Assembly (NCBI GenBank): GCA_038525525.1
Contig: JBCBHO010000005.1
Span: 248,001 to 312,000 of the forward strand
Length of the DNA stretch: 64,000 bases
From: Shimia_B sp038525525
GTDB lineage: Bacteria > Pseudomonadota > Alphaproteobacteria > Rhodobacterales > Rhodobacteraceae
Reading direction: 5' to 3'
Both the position numbers and the translations under genes were made by a program. Below, one piece after another: positions 32,836 to 41,874 of this stretch. Each line of letters opens with the position of its first letter. Position 1 is the first letter of the stretch. The notes beneath the pieces are model-generated. The model was given only the letters and a program-made list of their open reading frames with translations. It was not told the DNA's origin and ran no database searches.

Positions 32836-33743
32836 GAGGCATCCTCCACCAGCGCGGCACAAAGCGCGCCGAAGCTGATCCCGCAGGCCTCGGCCTGCTC
32901 CGGGGTCAGCGATGTGGGTGTCATTCCGGGCTGTGTATTCGTCTCGAGGAGGACCAGACCGTCGAGCCCCTTCGCCTCGTCCCAGCGGAAATCCGTGCGA
33001 CTGATGCCGCGGCATCCCAGCACGTCGTGGGCGCGGCGCGCGTAGTCGAGGCAGGCCTCGAATATTTCAGCGGGAATATCGGCCGGAACCACGTGGCGGG
33101 AGCCGCCCTCGGCGTACTTGGCCTCGTAATCGTACCAGCCATCGGTGATGATATCGGTGACCGTCAGCGCACGATCCCCAAGCACCGTCGTCGTCAGCTC
33201 CCGGCCCGGCGCATAGGCCTCGACCATCACTTCCTTCGGCATGGTGTCTGCAAGCTGAGGAGGCGCGTTTGCCCCCTCGGGCACGATGTAGATCCCGACA
33301 GATGATCCCTCGTTATTTGGCTTCACGACATAGGGCGGCGCCATGACGTGCCGCGCCCGGACGTCGTCCGCCAGCGCGATCACGCTTTCGACCACGGGAA
33401 GGCCCGCACGCCGGTAGGCCGCCTTGGTCTCTTCCTTGTTCATGGTCAGGGCCGAGGAGAAGATGCCGGAATGGGTGTAGGGGATGCGCATCCATTCGAG
33501 GATGCCCTGGACGGCTCCGTCCTCTCCCCACCTGCCATGGAGCGCGTTGAAGACAGCGTCCGGTGCAGCCTCCGCCAGATCCACGAAGACCGCATCACCG
33601 GCGTCGATCTCGATGACGTCAAACCCCTCGCCGCGCAGCGCCTCGGCGCAGCCACGGCCGGATGAGAGCGAAACCTCGCGCTCTGCGGACGGCCCGCCCA
33701 TGAGGACGGCCACCTTTCGGGATGCCCTGCTCGACACCGCCAC
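32823..33743 (-). CDS. ddl: D-alanine--D-alanine ligase
   Basis: A 306-residue ATP-grasp ligase that makes the D-Ala-D-Ala dipeptide for the murein precursor. The family blocks are MGGPSAEREVSLSSG at the N-terminus, ALHGRWGEDGAVQG, and ISRTDFRW with LLETNTQPGMTPTSL at the C-terminus. The start is a GTG at 33743 with GAGAGG upstream. It is followed with overlap by ftsQ, as is usual for ddlB in dcw clusters. Confidence 0.96.
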   Translation of the reverse strand: MAVSSRASRKVAVLMGGPSAEREVSLSSGRGCAEALRGEGFDVIEIDAGDAVFVDLAEAAPDAVFNALHGRWGEDGAVQGILEWMRIPYTHSGIFSSALTMNKEETKAAYRRAGLPVVESVIALADDVRARHVMAPPYVVKPNNEGSSVGIYIVPEGANAPPQLADTMPKEVMVEAYAPGRELTTTVLGDRALTVTDIITDGWYDYEAKYAEGGSRHVVPADIPAEIFEACLDYARRAHDVLGCRGISRTDFRWDEAKGLDGLVLLETNTQPGMTPTSLTPEQAEACGISFGALCAALVEDASCDR

Positions 33744-33800
33744 CTACTGCCTCTCGTTTCCACCGTTCAAGCGGCGGAATTATCATTTGGTTTTGCGTAT

Positions 33801-34733
33801 TTACGCGCCTGTGGTCGGGGCGGGTTCACCCACCCTCATGATTTCCCAGTCTAGCTCTATACCGCTGTTTTCGTAAACCTTTTTTCGCACCTCTTCGCCC
33901 AGTCCTTCGAGGTCTTCGGCGGTCGCATGGCCGGTGTTGACGAGAAAGTTGGAGTGCTTCTCGCTCATCTGGGCACCGCCGCGGGTGGCGCCGCGCATGC
34001 CCGCGTCATCGATGACCTTCCAGGCCTTGAGATCATGAACATCGTCCGCGCGGCCGGTGGAGGAAAACCCGGCCGGATTTCGGAAGGTCGACCCCGCGGT
34101 CCGGTCCTTCGTGGGTTGGGTTGCGTCCCGTTTGGCAAGTTGACCCTCCATGCGCGCATGGAGATCCGCCGGCTCTCCCGCCGGGCCCGCGAGTGTCACC
34201 GACGTGAGGATCAGCTCCGGCGGCAGCTCCGTCTGACGATAGGCAAAGCCCATGTCGGCCGGTGTGAGCGTCACGATCTCCCCTGCCCGTGTCACCGCTT
34301 CCGCGGATTTGAAAACGTCCGCGGTGTAGGTGCCGTAGCAGCCTGCATTCATCCGCGCGGCACCGCCGATGGAGCCTGGGATCGTGCGAAGAAACGTGAG
34401 ATCCACGCCTGCATCCGCGGCCTTGCGCGCGACCATGGCATCGAGTGCGGCCGCACCGCACCTGACAGCGGTCCCGTCGATTTCCACGCCGTTGAAGCCG
34501 CGCCCCAGCTTGACCACGACAGCGCGAATACCGCCGTCCCGCACGATGAGGTTCGATCCCACCCCCATGGGGAAGACCTCGATGTCAGACGGCAACTTGC
34601 CGAGGAACTCCGCGAGATCCTCCAAATCCGCCGGCTGAAAGAGCGCGTCGCACGGCCCGCCCACTCGGAGCCACGTCAGCTCGGCAAGGGATTTTCCGGG
34701 CGTCAGGCGGCCTCTGACCGAGGGGAACTCCAT
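33801..34733 (-). CDS. murB: UDP-N-acetylenolpyruvoylglucosamine reductase
   Basis: A 310-residue FAD enzyme that reduces the enolpyruvyl group to form UDP-MurNAc. It has LTWLRVGGPCDALF near residue 20, GVGSNLIVRDGG, and IPGSIGGAARMNAGCYG with the catalytic serine later in AGSTFRNP. This is the short type-II MurB. The ATG at 34733 has GAGGA eight bases upstream and gives the usual N-terminus; a GTG at 34793, one base from the DUF2484 stop, would add 20 residues. Confidence 0.94.
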   Translation of the reverse strand: MEFPSVRGRLTPGKSLAELTWLRVGGPCDALFQPADLEDLAEFLGKLPSDIEVFPMGVGSNLIVRDGGIRAVVVKLGRGFNGVEIDGTAVRCGAAALDAMVARKAADAGVDLTFLRTIPGSIGGAARMNAGCYGTYTADVFKSAEAVTRAGEIVTLTPADMGFAYRQTELPPELILTSVTLAGPAGEPADLHARMEGQLAKRDATQPTKDRTAGSTFRNPAGFSSTGRADDVHDLKAWKVIDDAGMRGATRGGAQMSEKHSNFLVNTGHATAEDLEGLGEEVRKKVYENSGIELDWEIMRVGEPAPTTGA

Positions 34734-34794
34734 GGCTGCGTCCTCTTTCGTTGCACCTGTTCCTTGAGCTTTTGCATTGGAATTGTCGAGCACG

Positions 34795-35028
34795 TCAGCG
34801 CCCCTTCACCCAACGCCAGAGATACACGAGAGGCCACCGCAGCACGCTCGCCGCCGCCGCCATGACCAAGAACCCAACGAGGGGCCCAAACTCGTAGGTC
34901 ACCCAGCCGAGTATCGGGATGCCAACAGCGATCATGGCATAGGCAAAGCGCCAGTGATGGTCCTCGCTCGGGAACATGGCGCGCACGTTGGCGAGGATGA
35001 GCCAGAGGCAGGTGGCAAGAAGGCTCAT
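34795..35028 (-). CDS. DUF2484 small membrane protein
   Basis: A 77-residue protein with two or three hydrophobic segments (LLATCLWLILANV; AYAMIAVGIPILGWV; LVGFLVMAAAASVL) and a charged C-terminal tail (RWVKGR). Its position between murC and murB is typical of the DUF2484 family of Rhodobacterales. The ATG at 35028 is the only reasonable start. The function is unknown; conserved linkage suggests a part in wall synthesis or division. Confidence 0.82.
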   Translation of the reverse strand: MSLLATCLWLILANVRAMFPSEDHHWRFAYAMIAVGIPILGWVTYEFGPLVGFLVMAAAASVLRWPLVYLWRWVKGR

Positions 35029-35146
35029 GGGGTCACCAGTCCGCCACTAAGTGCGGCGACACGGGCGCGCCCCGCGCAAAGACCGGCACAATGGGCCGCA
35101 AAGCGCCTGCGGGGGGCGAAAACGAATTTTAGCAACGCTCTTCGTC

Positions 35147-36544
35147 TCATGTGGCAAGATGCGTCGGCAGATTGTTGGCCCAGGTGCTGATCGTGCCAGC
35201 GCCGAGGCAGACCACCATGTCGCCCTCCCTGGCCTGTTCCTTCACGAGCCGGACGAGCTCGGCCTCGCTCTCGATGGAGCGCGCGTGGCGATGGCCGCGC
35301 GAGATGAGGCCGCTCACGAGGTCTTCGCGCGATGCGCCGGGGATCGGATCCTCGCCCGCCGAGAACACCTCCGCGATGCCCACGACATCGGCCTCGTTGA
35401 AACACGAGCAGAACTCTTCGAAGAGCGAGGACAGGCGGGTGTAGCGGTGAGGCTGGTGGACCGCGATGATGCGACCGTCGCTGGCCTGCCGGGCCGCCTT
35501 GAGCACGGCGGCGATCTCAACGGGGTGGTGGCCGTAATCATCGATGATGGTGACGCCACCCACCTCTCCCACCTTCGTGAAGCGGCGGTTCACGCCCTTG
35601 AAATTTTCGAGCGCCGTGCGGATTTCCTCGTGCTTCATGCCGAGGTGACGCGCGACGGCGATGGCGGACAGCGCGTTGGAGACGTTGTGATCGCCGGGCA
35701 TGGGAAGCGTGAGGCCGTCAATGACCCGCTCTTCGGCCTGCAGCGCGACATCGAAATGCGCCTGGCCGGCCACGTAGTGCAGATTGACGGCGCGCACGTC
35801 AGCCTGCGCGTTGAAGCCGTAGGTCAGGACGCGGCGGTCAGTGATCTTGCCCACGAGCGCCTGCACCTCCGGGTGGTCGATGCAGCACACGGCGAGGCCG
35901 TAGAACGGGATGTTTGACACGAAGTCGAGAAAGCCCTGACGCAGCGTGTCGAAGTCGCCCCAATGCTCCATGTGCTCGGGATCGATATTGGTGACGATGG
36001 CGATCGTCGCGGGCAGCCGGTTGAAGGTGCCGTCGCTTTCATCGGCTTCCACGACCATCCATTCGCCCTGCCCCGTCCGCGCGTTCGAGCCAAAGGCATG
36101 GATGATGCCGCCGTTGACGACGGTGGGGTCGAAATTGCCCGCGTCGAGGAGCGTGGCCACCATCGTGGTCGTGGTCGTCTTCCCGTGGGTGCCAGCGACC
36201 GCGATATTCGACTTCATGCGCATGAGCTCGGCCAGCATCTCCGCCCGGCGCACGACGGGAAGACCGCGCCGCCGCGCTTCATCGAGTTCGGCATTTCCCG
36301 CCTTGATCGCCGAGGAGATGACAACGACCTCCGCCTCATCGAGGTTCTCGCCGGTCTGCCCTTCGAAGATGTGGGCGCCCTTGGCGGCGAGCCGCTCCGT
36401 GATCTTCGAGCTCTTCAGGTCAGAGCCCTGCACGGTGTATCCGAGATTGAGCAGGACCTCGGCGATGCCGGACATCCCGATGCCGCCGATGCCCACGAAA
36501 TGGATCGGGCCCACATCGCCGGGAAGCTTTGTTGCTGCGTTCAT
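35147..36544 (-). CDS. murC: UDP-N-acetylmuramate--L-alanine ligase
   Basis: A 465-residue Mur ligase that adds the first amino acid to UDP-MurNAc. It has GIGGIGMSGIAE near the N-terminus, the ATP loop GTHGKTTTT near residue 117, and DDYGHHPVEI near residue 330. The ATG at 36544 overlaps the murG stop by four bases (ATGA). A gap of 118 bases follows before DUF2484. Complete. Confidence 0.96.
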   Translation of the reverse strand: MNAATKLPGDVGPIHFVGIGGIGMSGIAEVLLNLGYTVQGSDLKSSKITERLAAKGAHIFEGQTGENLDEAEVVVISSAIKAGNAELDEARRRGLPVVRRAEMLAELMRMKSNIAVAGTHGKTTTTTMVATLLDAGNFDPTVVNGGIIHAFGSNARTGQGEWMVVEADESDGTFNRLPATIAIVTNIDPEHMEHWGDFDTLRQGFLDFVSNIPFYGLAVCCIDHPEVQALVGKITDRRVLTYGFNAQADVRAVNLHYVAGQAHFDVALQAEERVIDGLTLPMPGDHNVSNALSAIAVARHLGMKHEEIRTALENFKGVNRRFTKVGEVGGVTIIDDYGHHPVEIAAVLKAARQASDGRIIAVHQPHRYTRLSSLFEEFCSCFNEADVVGIAEVFSAGEDPIPGASREDLVSGLISRGHRHARSIESEAELVRLVKEQAREGDMVVCLGAGTISTWANNLPTHLAT

Positions 36545-37629
36545 GATCTCTGTCCTGCGATGTCTTCGACGAGTTCGGCGAGGCGCTTGCTGGCGTCTGG
36601 CTTGCCGAGGTTCAGAGCGGCCTGCGCCATGGCGAGCGCGCGTTTAGGAGCGCTCAGGATTGCCGTCAATTCTTCCGTGAGGGGAGCCACTTCAAGATCG
36701 GCCTCCTGGATGACGACGGCCGCGCCCGCCTCGCCGAGGGCGCGGGCATTGGCTGTCTGGTGATCCCCGGTGGCCGCTGCGAAAGGGATCAGGATCGACG
36801 GGCGGCCGATGACGCTCAGATCGGCGACCGTGGAGGCGCCGGAGCGCGAAATCAGGAGCTGGCTCTCGCTCAGCCGCGCGGGCACGTCCGTAAAGAAGCT
36901 CTGCACATCCGCGGTCACGCCGTGATCGGCGTAGTAGGTCTCTACCCTCTCGAGATCTTCCTCGCGGGCCTGATGGCTCACCCGGAGGTGGGTGAGGATC
37001 TCATTTGGAAGCGCGGCAATGGCCGGCGGGACGACGTCCGACAGGATGCGCGCGCCCTGGCTGCCGCCAAGAACGAGGACCTGCATGGGGTATTCACCGG
37101 GCGCGATGTAGGGCGCACCGCCTTTCGCAAGGATCGCGCCCCGCACGGGATTGCCGATGTCGTGGCCCGTTGCCTGCTCCGGGAGGTCGGTCGGCCATGT
37201 CCCGCAGGCGACGGCATCAACGCGGCTCGCGAAGATCTGGTTCACACGCCCCAGAACGCCGTTCTGCTCGTGGATCAGGCGCGGGAGCTTGAGGAGCGTG
37301 GCCGCGCCCATGGCGGGGATGGTCGGATAGCCGCCGAAGCCGATCACGGCGTCGGGTCGCACACCGCGAAACTTCCTCACCGCAGCAAGGACACCGCCGA
37401 GGATCTTGAAGGGGGCTGCGAGCTTGGCGCCGATTCCGCCGCGGGCAAAGGTCGCCGAACTCACGGTCTCGATCTCCACCGCTTCCGGGAAGTTGCCAAC
37501 GTAGCGAGCCCCGCGGGCATCGGTAATGAGCGTGACGTGCCAGCCCCGCTCCAGCATCTCTTCGGCGAGCGCCTGTGCCGGAAACATGTGGCCGCCCGTC
37601 CCACCGGCAGCCATGACCAATCGTTTCAT
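36541..37629 (-). CDS. murG: lipid II synthase (UDP-GlcNAc transferase MurG)
   Basis: A 362-residue GT-B glycosyltransferase at the inner face of the cytoplasmic membrane; it converts lipid I to lipid II. The N-terminal loop AAGGTGGHMFPA and the second glycine loop VLGGSQGARILSD are clear, as is HEQNGVLGRVN. The ATG at 37629 overlaps the ftsW stop (ATGA), and its own stop overlaps murC. Confidence 0.96.
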   Translation of the reverse strand: MKRLVMAAGGTGGHMFPAQALAEEMLERGWHVTLITDARGARYVGNFPEAVEIETVSSATFARGGIGAKLAAPFKILGGVLAAVRKFRGVRPDAVIGFGGYPTIPAMGAATLLKLPRLIHEQNGVLGRVNQIFASRVDAVACGTWPTDLPEQATGHDIGNPVRGAILAKGGAPYIAPGEYPMQVLVLGGSQGARILSDVVPPAIAALPNEILTHLRVSHQAREEDLERVETYYADHGVTADVQSFFTDVPARLSESQLLISRSGASTVADLSVIGRPSILIPFAAATGDHQTANARALGEAGAAVVIQEADLEVAPLTEELTAILSAPKRALAMAQAALNLGKPDASKRLAELVEDIAGQRS

Positions 37630-38792
37630 CGGCCTCGGCCTTTGAGGATGTCTCCGATCTCGCCCTGCGGCCTGCTGCGCGTGAAGGCCAGCAGCATCCC
37701 GAGCGCGATGCCCCCCGCGATAAGAGAGGAGCCACCGTAGCTCACGAAGGGGAGCGTCATGCCCTTGGCGGGCAGAAGCCGCACCGCCACGCCCATGTTG
37801 ATCATTGCCTGCACGCCAAACATCGCGGCAAGCCCGGTGCCTGCGAGGCGGATGAACGGGTCACGCTCTTTCACGAGCCGCAGGAACGCGCGACACACGA
37901 TCGCCGCGTAGAGGGCGATGATCGCGAGGACGAGCACCATCCCGTATTCCTCCGCCGCAACGGCAATGATGAAATCGGTATGCGCGTCGGGCAACGACCA
38001 CTTCACCTCGCCCTCGCCCACGCCGACACCAAAGAACCCACCTTCCCGGATCGCGTTGGTGGCGTATCCCAGCTGCGTCGTGGGATCGATGTCCGGGGAA
38101 AGGAAGCCGTCGATGCGCCGGGCGAAATGCTCTGATTGCGAATAGGCCAGCGCGCCGGCCGCGATCGTGCAGCCGGCCATGGAGATCAGAAGCAGCATCG
38201 GCGCTCCGGCCACGAAGTACATGACGCCCCAGCCAAAGAGGATGAGCGCCGCCTGTCCGAAATCGGGCTGCATGGCCAAAAGGAGCGCGATGAGGACCGC
38301 GAGCGCGAAGGAATATGTCCGTCCCGACGGGCCATTGATCTCCTGGCCCGCCGCGAGGAGCCACGCAGCGGTCACGATGAAGCCGGGCTTCAGAAACTCC
38401 GAAGGCTGCAGCGAAGCAAAGCCCAGCGAATACCAGCGCACCGCTCCCTTGCCGAAATCCGTCCCGAAGAACGGGAGCAGCGCGAGGGCCACAAAGGAGG
38501 CAAAGAACCCGAGGACAGCCAAACGGCGCACGATGTTCGGCGACATCATGGAGGTGATGATCATCGTCAGAAGCGCGAGGCCCCCGAAGACCGCCTGCCG
38601 CTCGACATAGTGAAACGCGGCAAAGCCGTTCTTGGCCGCGAGGGGCGGCGAGGCGGCGAGGCCGAGAAGCATTCCGATGGCGAAAAGCCCGAAGACGAAG
38701 GCCATCGACCATTTGTCGAGCGTCCGCCACCAGCGTGGAATAATTGGATCAAGAGACGCGACCGGGACCGCGCCGTGCACCATTTCTGTCAT
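37626..38792 (-). CDS. ftsW: SEDS-family peptidoglycan glycosyltransferase FtsW
   Basis: A 388-residue polytopic protein that polymerises septal glycan together with FtsI. Ten or so hydrophobic helices are present, and the SEDS blocks QPDFGQAALILFGWG and GLAAMFGVQAMINMGVAVRLLPAKGMTLPFVSYGGSS (spread over the C-terminal third) are clear. The ATG at 38792 is preferred to 38846. Upstream lies the FAD oxidoreductase gene on the opposite strand, so ftsW cannot share a simple transcript with murD and needs a promoter in the 119-base gap. Confidence 0.95.
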   Translation of the reverse strand: MTEMVHGAVPVASLDPIIPRWWRTLDKWSMAFVFGLFAIGMLLGLAASPPLAAKNGFAAFHYVERQAVFGGLALLTMIITSMMSPNIVRRLAVLGFFASFVALALLPFFGTDFGKGAVRWYSLGFASLQPSEFLKPGFIVTAAWLLAAGQEINGPSGRTYSFALAVLIALLLAMQPDFGQAALILFGWGVMYFVAGAPMLLLISMAGCTIAAGALAYSQSEHFARRIDGFLSPDIDPTTQLGYATNAIREGGFFGVGVGEGEVKWSLPDAHTDFIIAVAAEEYGMVLVLAIIALYAAIVCRAFLRLVKERDPFIRLAGTGLAAMFGVQAMINMGVAVRLLPAKGMTLPFVSYGGSSLIAGGIALGMLLAFTRSRPQGEIGDILKGRGR

Positions 38793-38889
38793 GGATGACC
38801 TACTGCCTGTCTGCCGCTTTTCGCGGTCTGCCCTGACCATACGCAAAAACCCTTTGGACGGCTAGAAAAAAGGGGCTTGGCGCGTCCCT

Positions 38890-38906
38890 CGATCTGCGGC
38901 AGATCG
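38890..38906. promoter_or_regulatory. 17-bp perfect palindrome between ftsW and the FAD oxidoreductase gene
   Basis: CGATCTGC-G-GCAGATCG, 8-bp arms around one base, ending five bases before the oxidoreductase ATG, where the ribosome-binding site would be. It may be an operator for the divergent promoters or fold in the mRNA and hide the start. No Shine-Dalgarno sequence is seen for that gene. Confidence 0.45.
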
Positions 38907-38911
38907 CGGCC

Positions 38912-40093
38912 ATGCATGTCAAAGCAGTGATCCTTGGCGCTGGCGCGGCCGGCATGATGTGCGCGGCGCGGCTGGGCCGCGACGCGCTGGTCATCGATCA
39001 CGCAAAAGCACCGGGCGAGAAGATCCGCATCTCGGGTGGCGGGCGGTGCAATTTCACCAATCTGGGCGTCGTGCCGGAGCGTTTCATCTCGGCCAATCCC
39101 CATTTCGCCAAGTCCGCACTGGCGCGCTACACGCAGTGGGATTTCATTGATCTGGTCGATCGCCACGGCATCGCCTGGCACGAGAAGACGCTGGGGCAGC
39201 TCTTCTGCGACGGGAAGTCCACGCAGATCGTCGAGATGCTTCGGCAAGAGATGCGCGATGCCACGCTTTGGCTTCAGACGCAGATCGTGGGCGTGAGCCG
39301 CGCCGATGGCCGATACCTGATCTCGGTCGAGCGTGAAGGCGTGCGCCGCGAAATCACGTCGGACGCGCTGGTGCTCGCCACAGGCGGCAAATCCATTCCC
39401 AAGATGGGGGCCACGAGCCTTGCTTACGAGATCGCGGCGCAATTCGGCCTGCCGGTCACGGAAACGCGCCCGGCTCTCGTGCCCTTCACGTTCCCCGACA
39501 AGCGCTTCTCGGACATCTCCGGCGTGTCGACACAGGTCTCCGCCCGAGCGGAGCGGGCGAGCTTCGGCGAAGGGATGCTCTTCACCCACAGGGGATTGTC
39601 CGGACCCGCGGTGTTACAGCTTTCGTCCTATTGGGAGGAAGGCGAGGATATCGGGATAGACCTCTTTCCCGGCCGCGCGCTCGCTGAAGAGCTCAAAGCG
39701 GCCCGCAGCGCGCAGGGCAAGCGGCAGGTGCGCTCGGCGCTCGGCGCCCACCTGCCCTCGCGGCTCCTCGACCATCTGTCGGCCGGGCCCTTCAAGGAAG
39801 AGCTCACCGCGCGCATGGGGGATCTCTCGGACGCGCGCATCGACGAAATCGCGGCACGTCTCACCGATTGGCGGCTCAAGCCCCAGGGCACGGAAGGCTA
39901 TCGAACGGCCGAGGTTACCCTGGGCGGGATCGCGACAGATGCCCTCTCCTCGAAAACGATGGCCGCGACGGCAGTCCCCGGGCTCTTCGCGATCGGCGAG
40001 GCCGTGGACGTGACCGGCTGGCTTGGCGGGTACAATTTCCAGTGGGCGTGGTCGTCGGGCTGGGCGGCGGGTGAGGCGATCAGGGCCAGCTAG
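38912..40093 (+). CDS. HI0933/YhiN-type NAD(P)/FAD-dependent oxidoreductase
   Basis: A 393-residue flavoprotein of the HI0933 (YhiN/BaiN-like) family. The N-terminal dinucleotide fold is ILGAGAAGMMCAARLG, then the family block GEKIRISGGGRCNFTN, and at the C-terminus GLFAIGEAVDVTGWLGGYNFQWAWSSG. The true reaction is unknown for most members. It is on the plus strand inside the minus-strand dcw cluster, between murD and ftsW, divergent from ftsW and convergent with murD. The start codon is preceded by a 17-bp palindrome and no clear ribosome-binding site. Confidence 0.9.
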   Translation: MHVKAVILGAGAAGMMCAARLGRDALVIDHAKAPGEKIRISGGGRCNFTNLGVVPERFISANPHFAKSALARYTQWDFIDLVDRHGIAWHEKTLGQLFCDGKSTQIVEMLRQEMRDATLWLQTQIVGVSRADGRYLISVEREGVRREITSDALVLATGGKSIPKMGATSLAYEIAAQFGLPVTETRPALVPFTFPDKRFSDISGVSTQVSARAERASFGEGMLFTHRGLSGPAVLQLSSYWEEGEDIGIDLFPGRALAEELKAARSAQGKRQVRSALGAHLPSRLLDHLSAGPFKEELTARMGDLSDARIDEIAARLTDWRLKPQGTEGYRTAEVTLGGIATDALSSKTMAATAVPGLFAIGEAVDVTGWLGGYNFQWAWSSGWAAGEAIRAS

Positions 40094-40272
40094 GGACGGC
40101 CGGCCAAGAGCAGGAAATCTCATCGAAGAGACTTCGGTCGCTCGGGGGGCGATCTTCATGACAGGTATCGAAGTTCGCTTGATTGGACAGCCGCGCGCCT
40201 CGTGCCGTCCGACGCACCCTCAACGCGAGGCTCACATGAGAAGACGGCGCGAAGGCTCTTCGGAAACCCGTG

Positions 40273-41682
40273 TCACCCGCCAGAAGCGGAAAGCTGCGCT
40301 TTTGCGCAATCGATGAAGTCCTGCCCGCGCGCTTCGAAGTTGTCGTACTGGTCAAAACTCGCCGCCGCGGGGGCCAAAAGCACGGTATCGCCCGGTGTCG
40401 CGTCGGCAGAGGCGCGGGCCACAGCCTCTTCCATCGTCGTGCAAATGACCGCGTCGATGCCCTTGAGGCCGAGGGCAAATGTCCGTGCGTCGCGCCCGAT
40501 GACATAGGCGCGGACCACGTTGCCAAAGAGCGGCTCGAGGCGATCGAGTCCGCCCTCCTTTTGCAACCCGCCGCAGATCCATCGGATCCGCGAAAAGGCC
40601 TGCAGTGCCTTGGCGGCGCTGTCGACATTTGTGGCCTTGCTGTCGTTGACGTATCGCACGCCACCCTGTTCGGCGACGAGTTCCGAGCGATGCGGGAGGC
40701 CTTGAAAAGTCCGGAGCGCGGCCTCGATTTCACGTGGCCCCAGCCCCAGCGCGCGGCAGGCGGCGAAAGCCGCGCAGGCGTTCTGGTGATTGTGGGTGCC
40801 GGGCAGCGTCTTGAGAGGCCGAAGGTCAATGGAGGCCACCTGACGGCCCTTGCGATGCTCGGAGAGAAAGCCCTTCTTGACCGTCACGGACCAGCCCGGC
40901 CCTTGCAGAGGCCCGGTCGAGACCCGGATCACACGATCGTCGGACGGGCCCTGCCCCAGTTCAGTGGCGAGGTACCTGCCCTCGATCTCATCGACGCCGA
41001 TGACAGCGCGATCCGGCCCGCCCTCGGCAAAGAGCCTGCGCTTGGCCGCGAAATAGCCGCCCATGCCGCCGTGGCGGTCGAGGTGGTCTGGCGTGAGATT
41101 TGTGAAGACGGCCACGTCGGGCGTGAGCGCGCGGGCAAGCTCTGTCTGGTAGGAACTGAGTTCGAGCACCACGACCTCGCCGTCCTCTGCGGGCTCGAGG
41201 TCGAACACCCCGCGGCCGATATTGCCTGCGAGCTGCGTTGGCCGCCCGGCGACCTCCAGGATGTGATGGATGAGGGCGGCGGTGGTGGATTTTCCATTGG
41301 ACCCGGTGACCGCGACGACACGGGGCAACGTCCCGAGCTCGGCCCAGTCCGCGGAGGCGAAGGATCGGAAGAAGAGCCCGATATCGTTGTCGACCGGGAT
41401 ACCCGCCGCAAGGGCGGCCGCGATAGCAGGATGGGGGGCAGGAAAGAGATGCGGGATCCCCGGGGAGGTGACGAGGCAGGCCAGTTGCTCCATCACGCCG
41501 CCCTGCAAGGGATCGCGGATCGTGAGCCCCGCCTCCTCCGCGCGCTCCCGTGCCGCAGCGCCATCATCCCAGCAGATGACGTTCGCACCGCCGGCCTCCA
41601 ATGCGCGCGCGACGGCCAGACCGGACCGCGCGAGCCCGAGGACCGCCACTTCTTTCCCCTGAAATCCTGTTGCGACGATCAT
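40273..41682 (-). CDS. murD: UDP-N-acetylmuramoyl-L-alanine--D-glutamate ligase
   Basis: A 469-residue Mur ligase that adds D-glutamate. The N-terminal loop VLGLARSGLAVARAL and the ATP loop VAVTGSNGKSTTAAL (near residue 118) are clear, with YVNDSKATNVDSA near residue 320. The ATG at 41682 gives the normal N-terminus; the frame extends to 41853 without conserved content. It is 192 bases below mraY, and the next dcw gene, ftsW, is separated by an opposite-strand gene. Confidence 0.95.
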   Translation of the reverse strand: MIVATGFQGKEVAVLGLARSGLAVARALEAGGANVICWDDGAAARERAEEAGLTIRDPLQGGVMEQLACLVTSPGIPHLFPAPHPAIAAALAAGIPVDNDIGLFFRSFASADWAELGTLPRVVAVTGSNGKSTTAALIHHILEVAGRPTQLAGNIGRGVFDLEPAEDGEVVVLELSSYQTELARALTPDVAVFTNLTPDHLDRHGGMGGYFAAKRRLFAEGGPDRAVIGVDEIEGRYLATELGQGPSDDRVIRVSTGPLQGPGWSVTVKKGFLSEHRKGRQVASIDLRPLKTLPGTHNHQNACAAFAACRALGLGPREIEAALRTFQGLPHRSELVAEQGGVRYVNDSKATNVDSAAKALQAFSRIRWICGGLQKEGGLDRLEPLFGNVVRAYVIGRDARTFALGLKGIDAVICTTMEEAVARASADATPGDTVLLAPAAASFDQYDNFEARGQDFIDCAKAQLSASGG

Positions 41683-41874
41683 GTCAGCGTCTCGCGGCGC
41701 TTTGCCCGCCGGGCAGGCTGCCATGGGACCCTTCGGGACGCTTCGCATGACCCTCTGCAAAACCGGCGCTTGCCGGCCATCTCGGGGGCCGTTGACCCCA
41801 TGAGCCATCCGCGAGAATGCTGAGCTTGGCGCCGCAAAGTAAAAGGCCTGCACGCAATTGCATGACGCGGCCCC

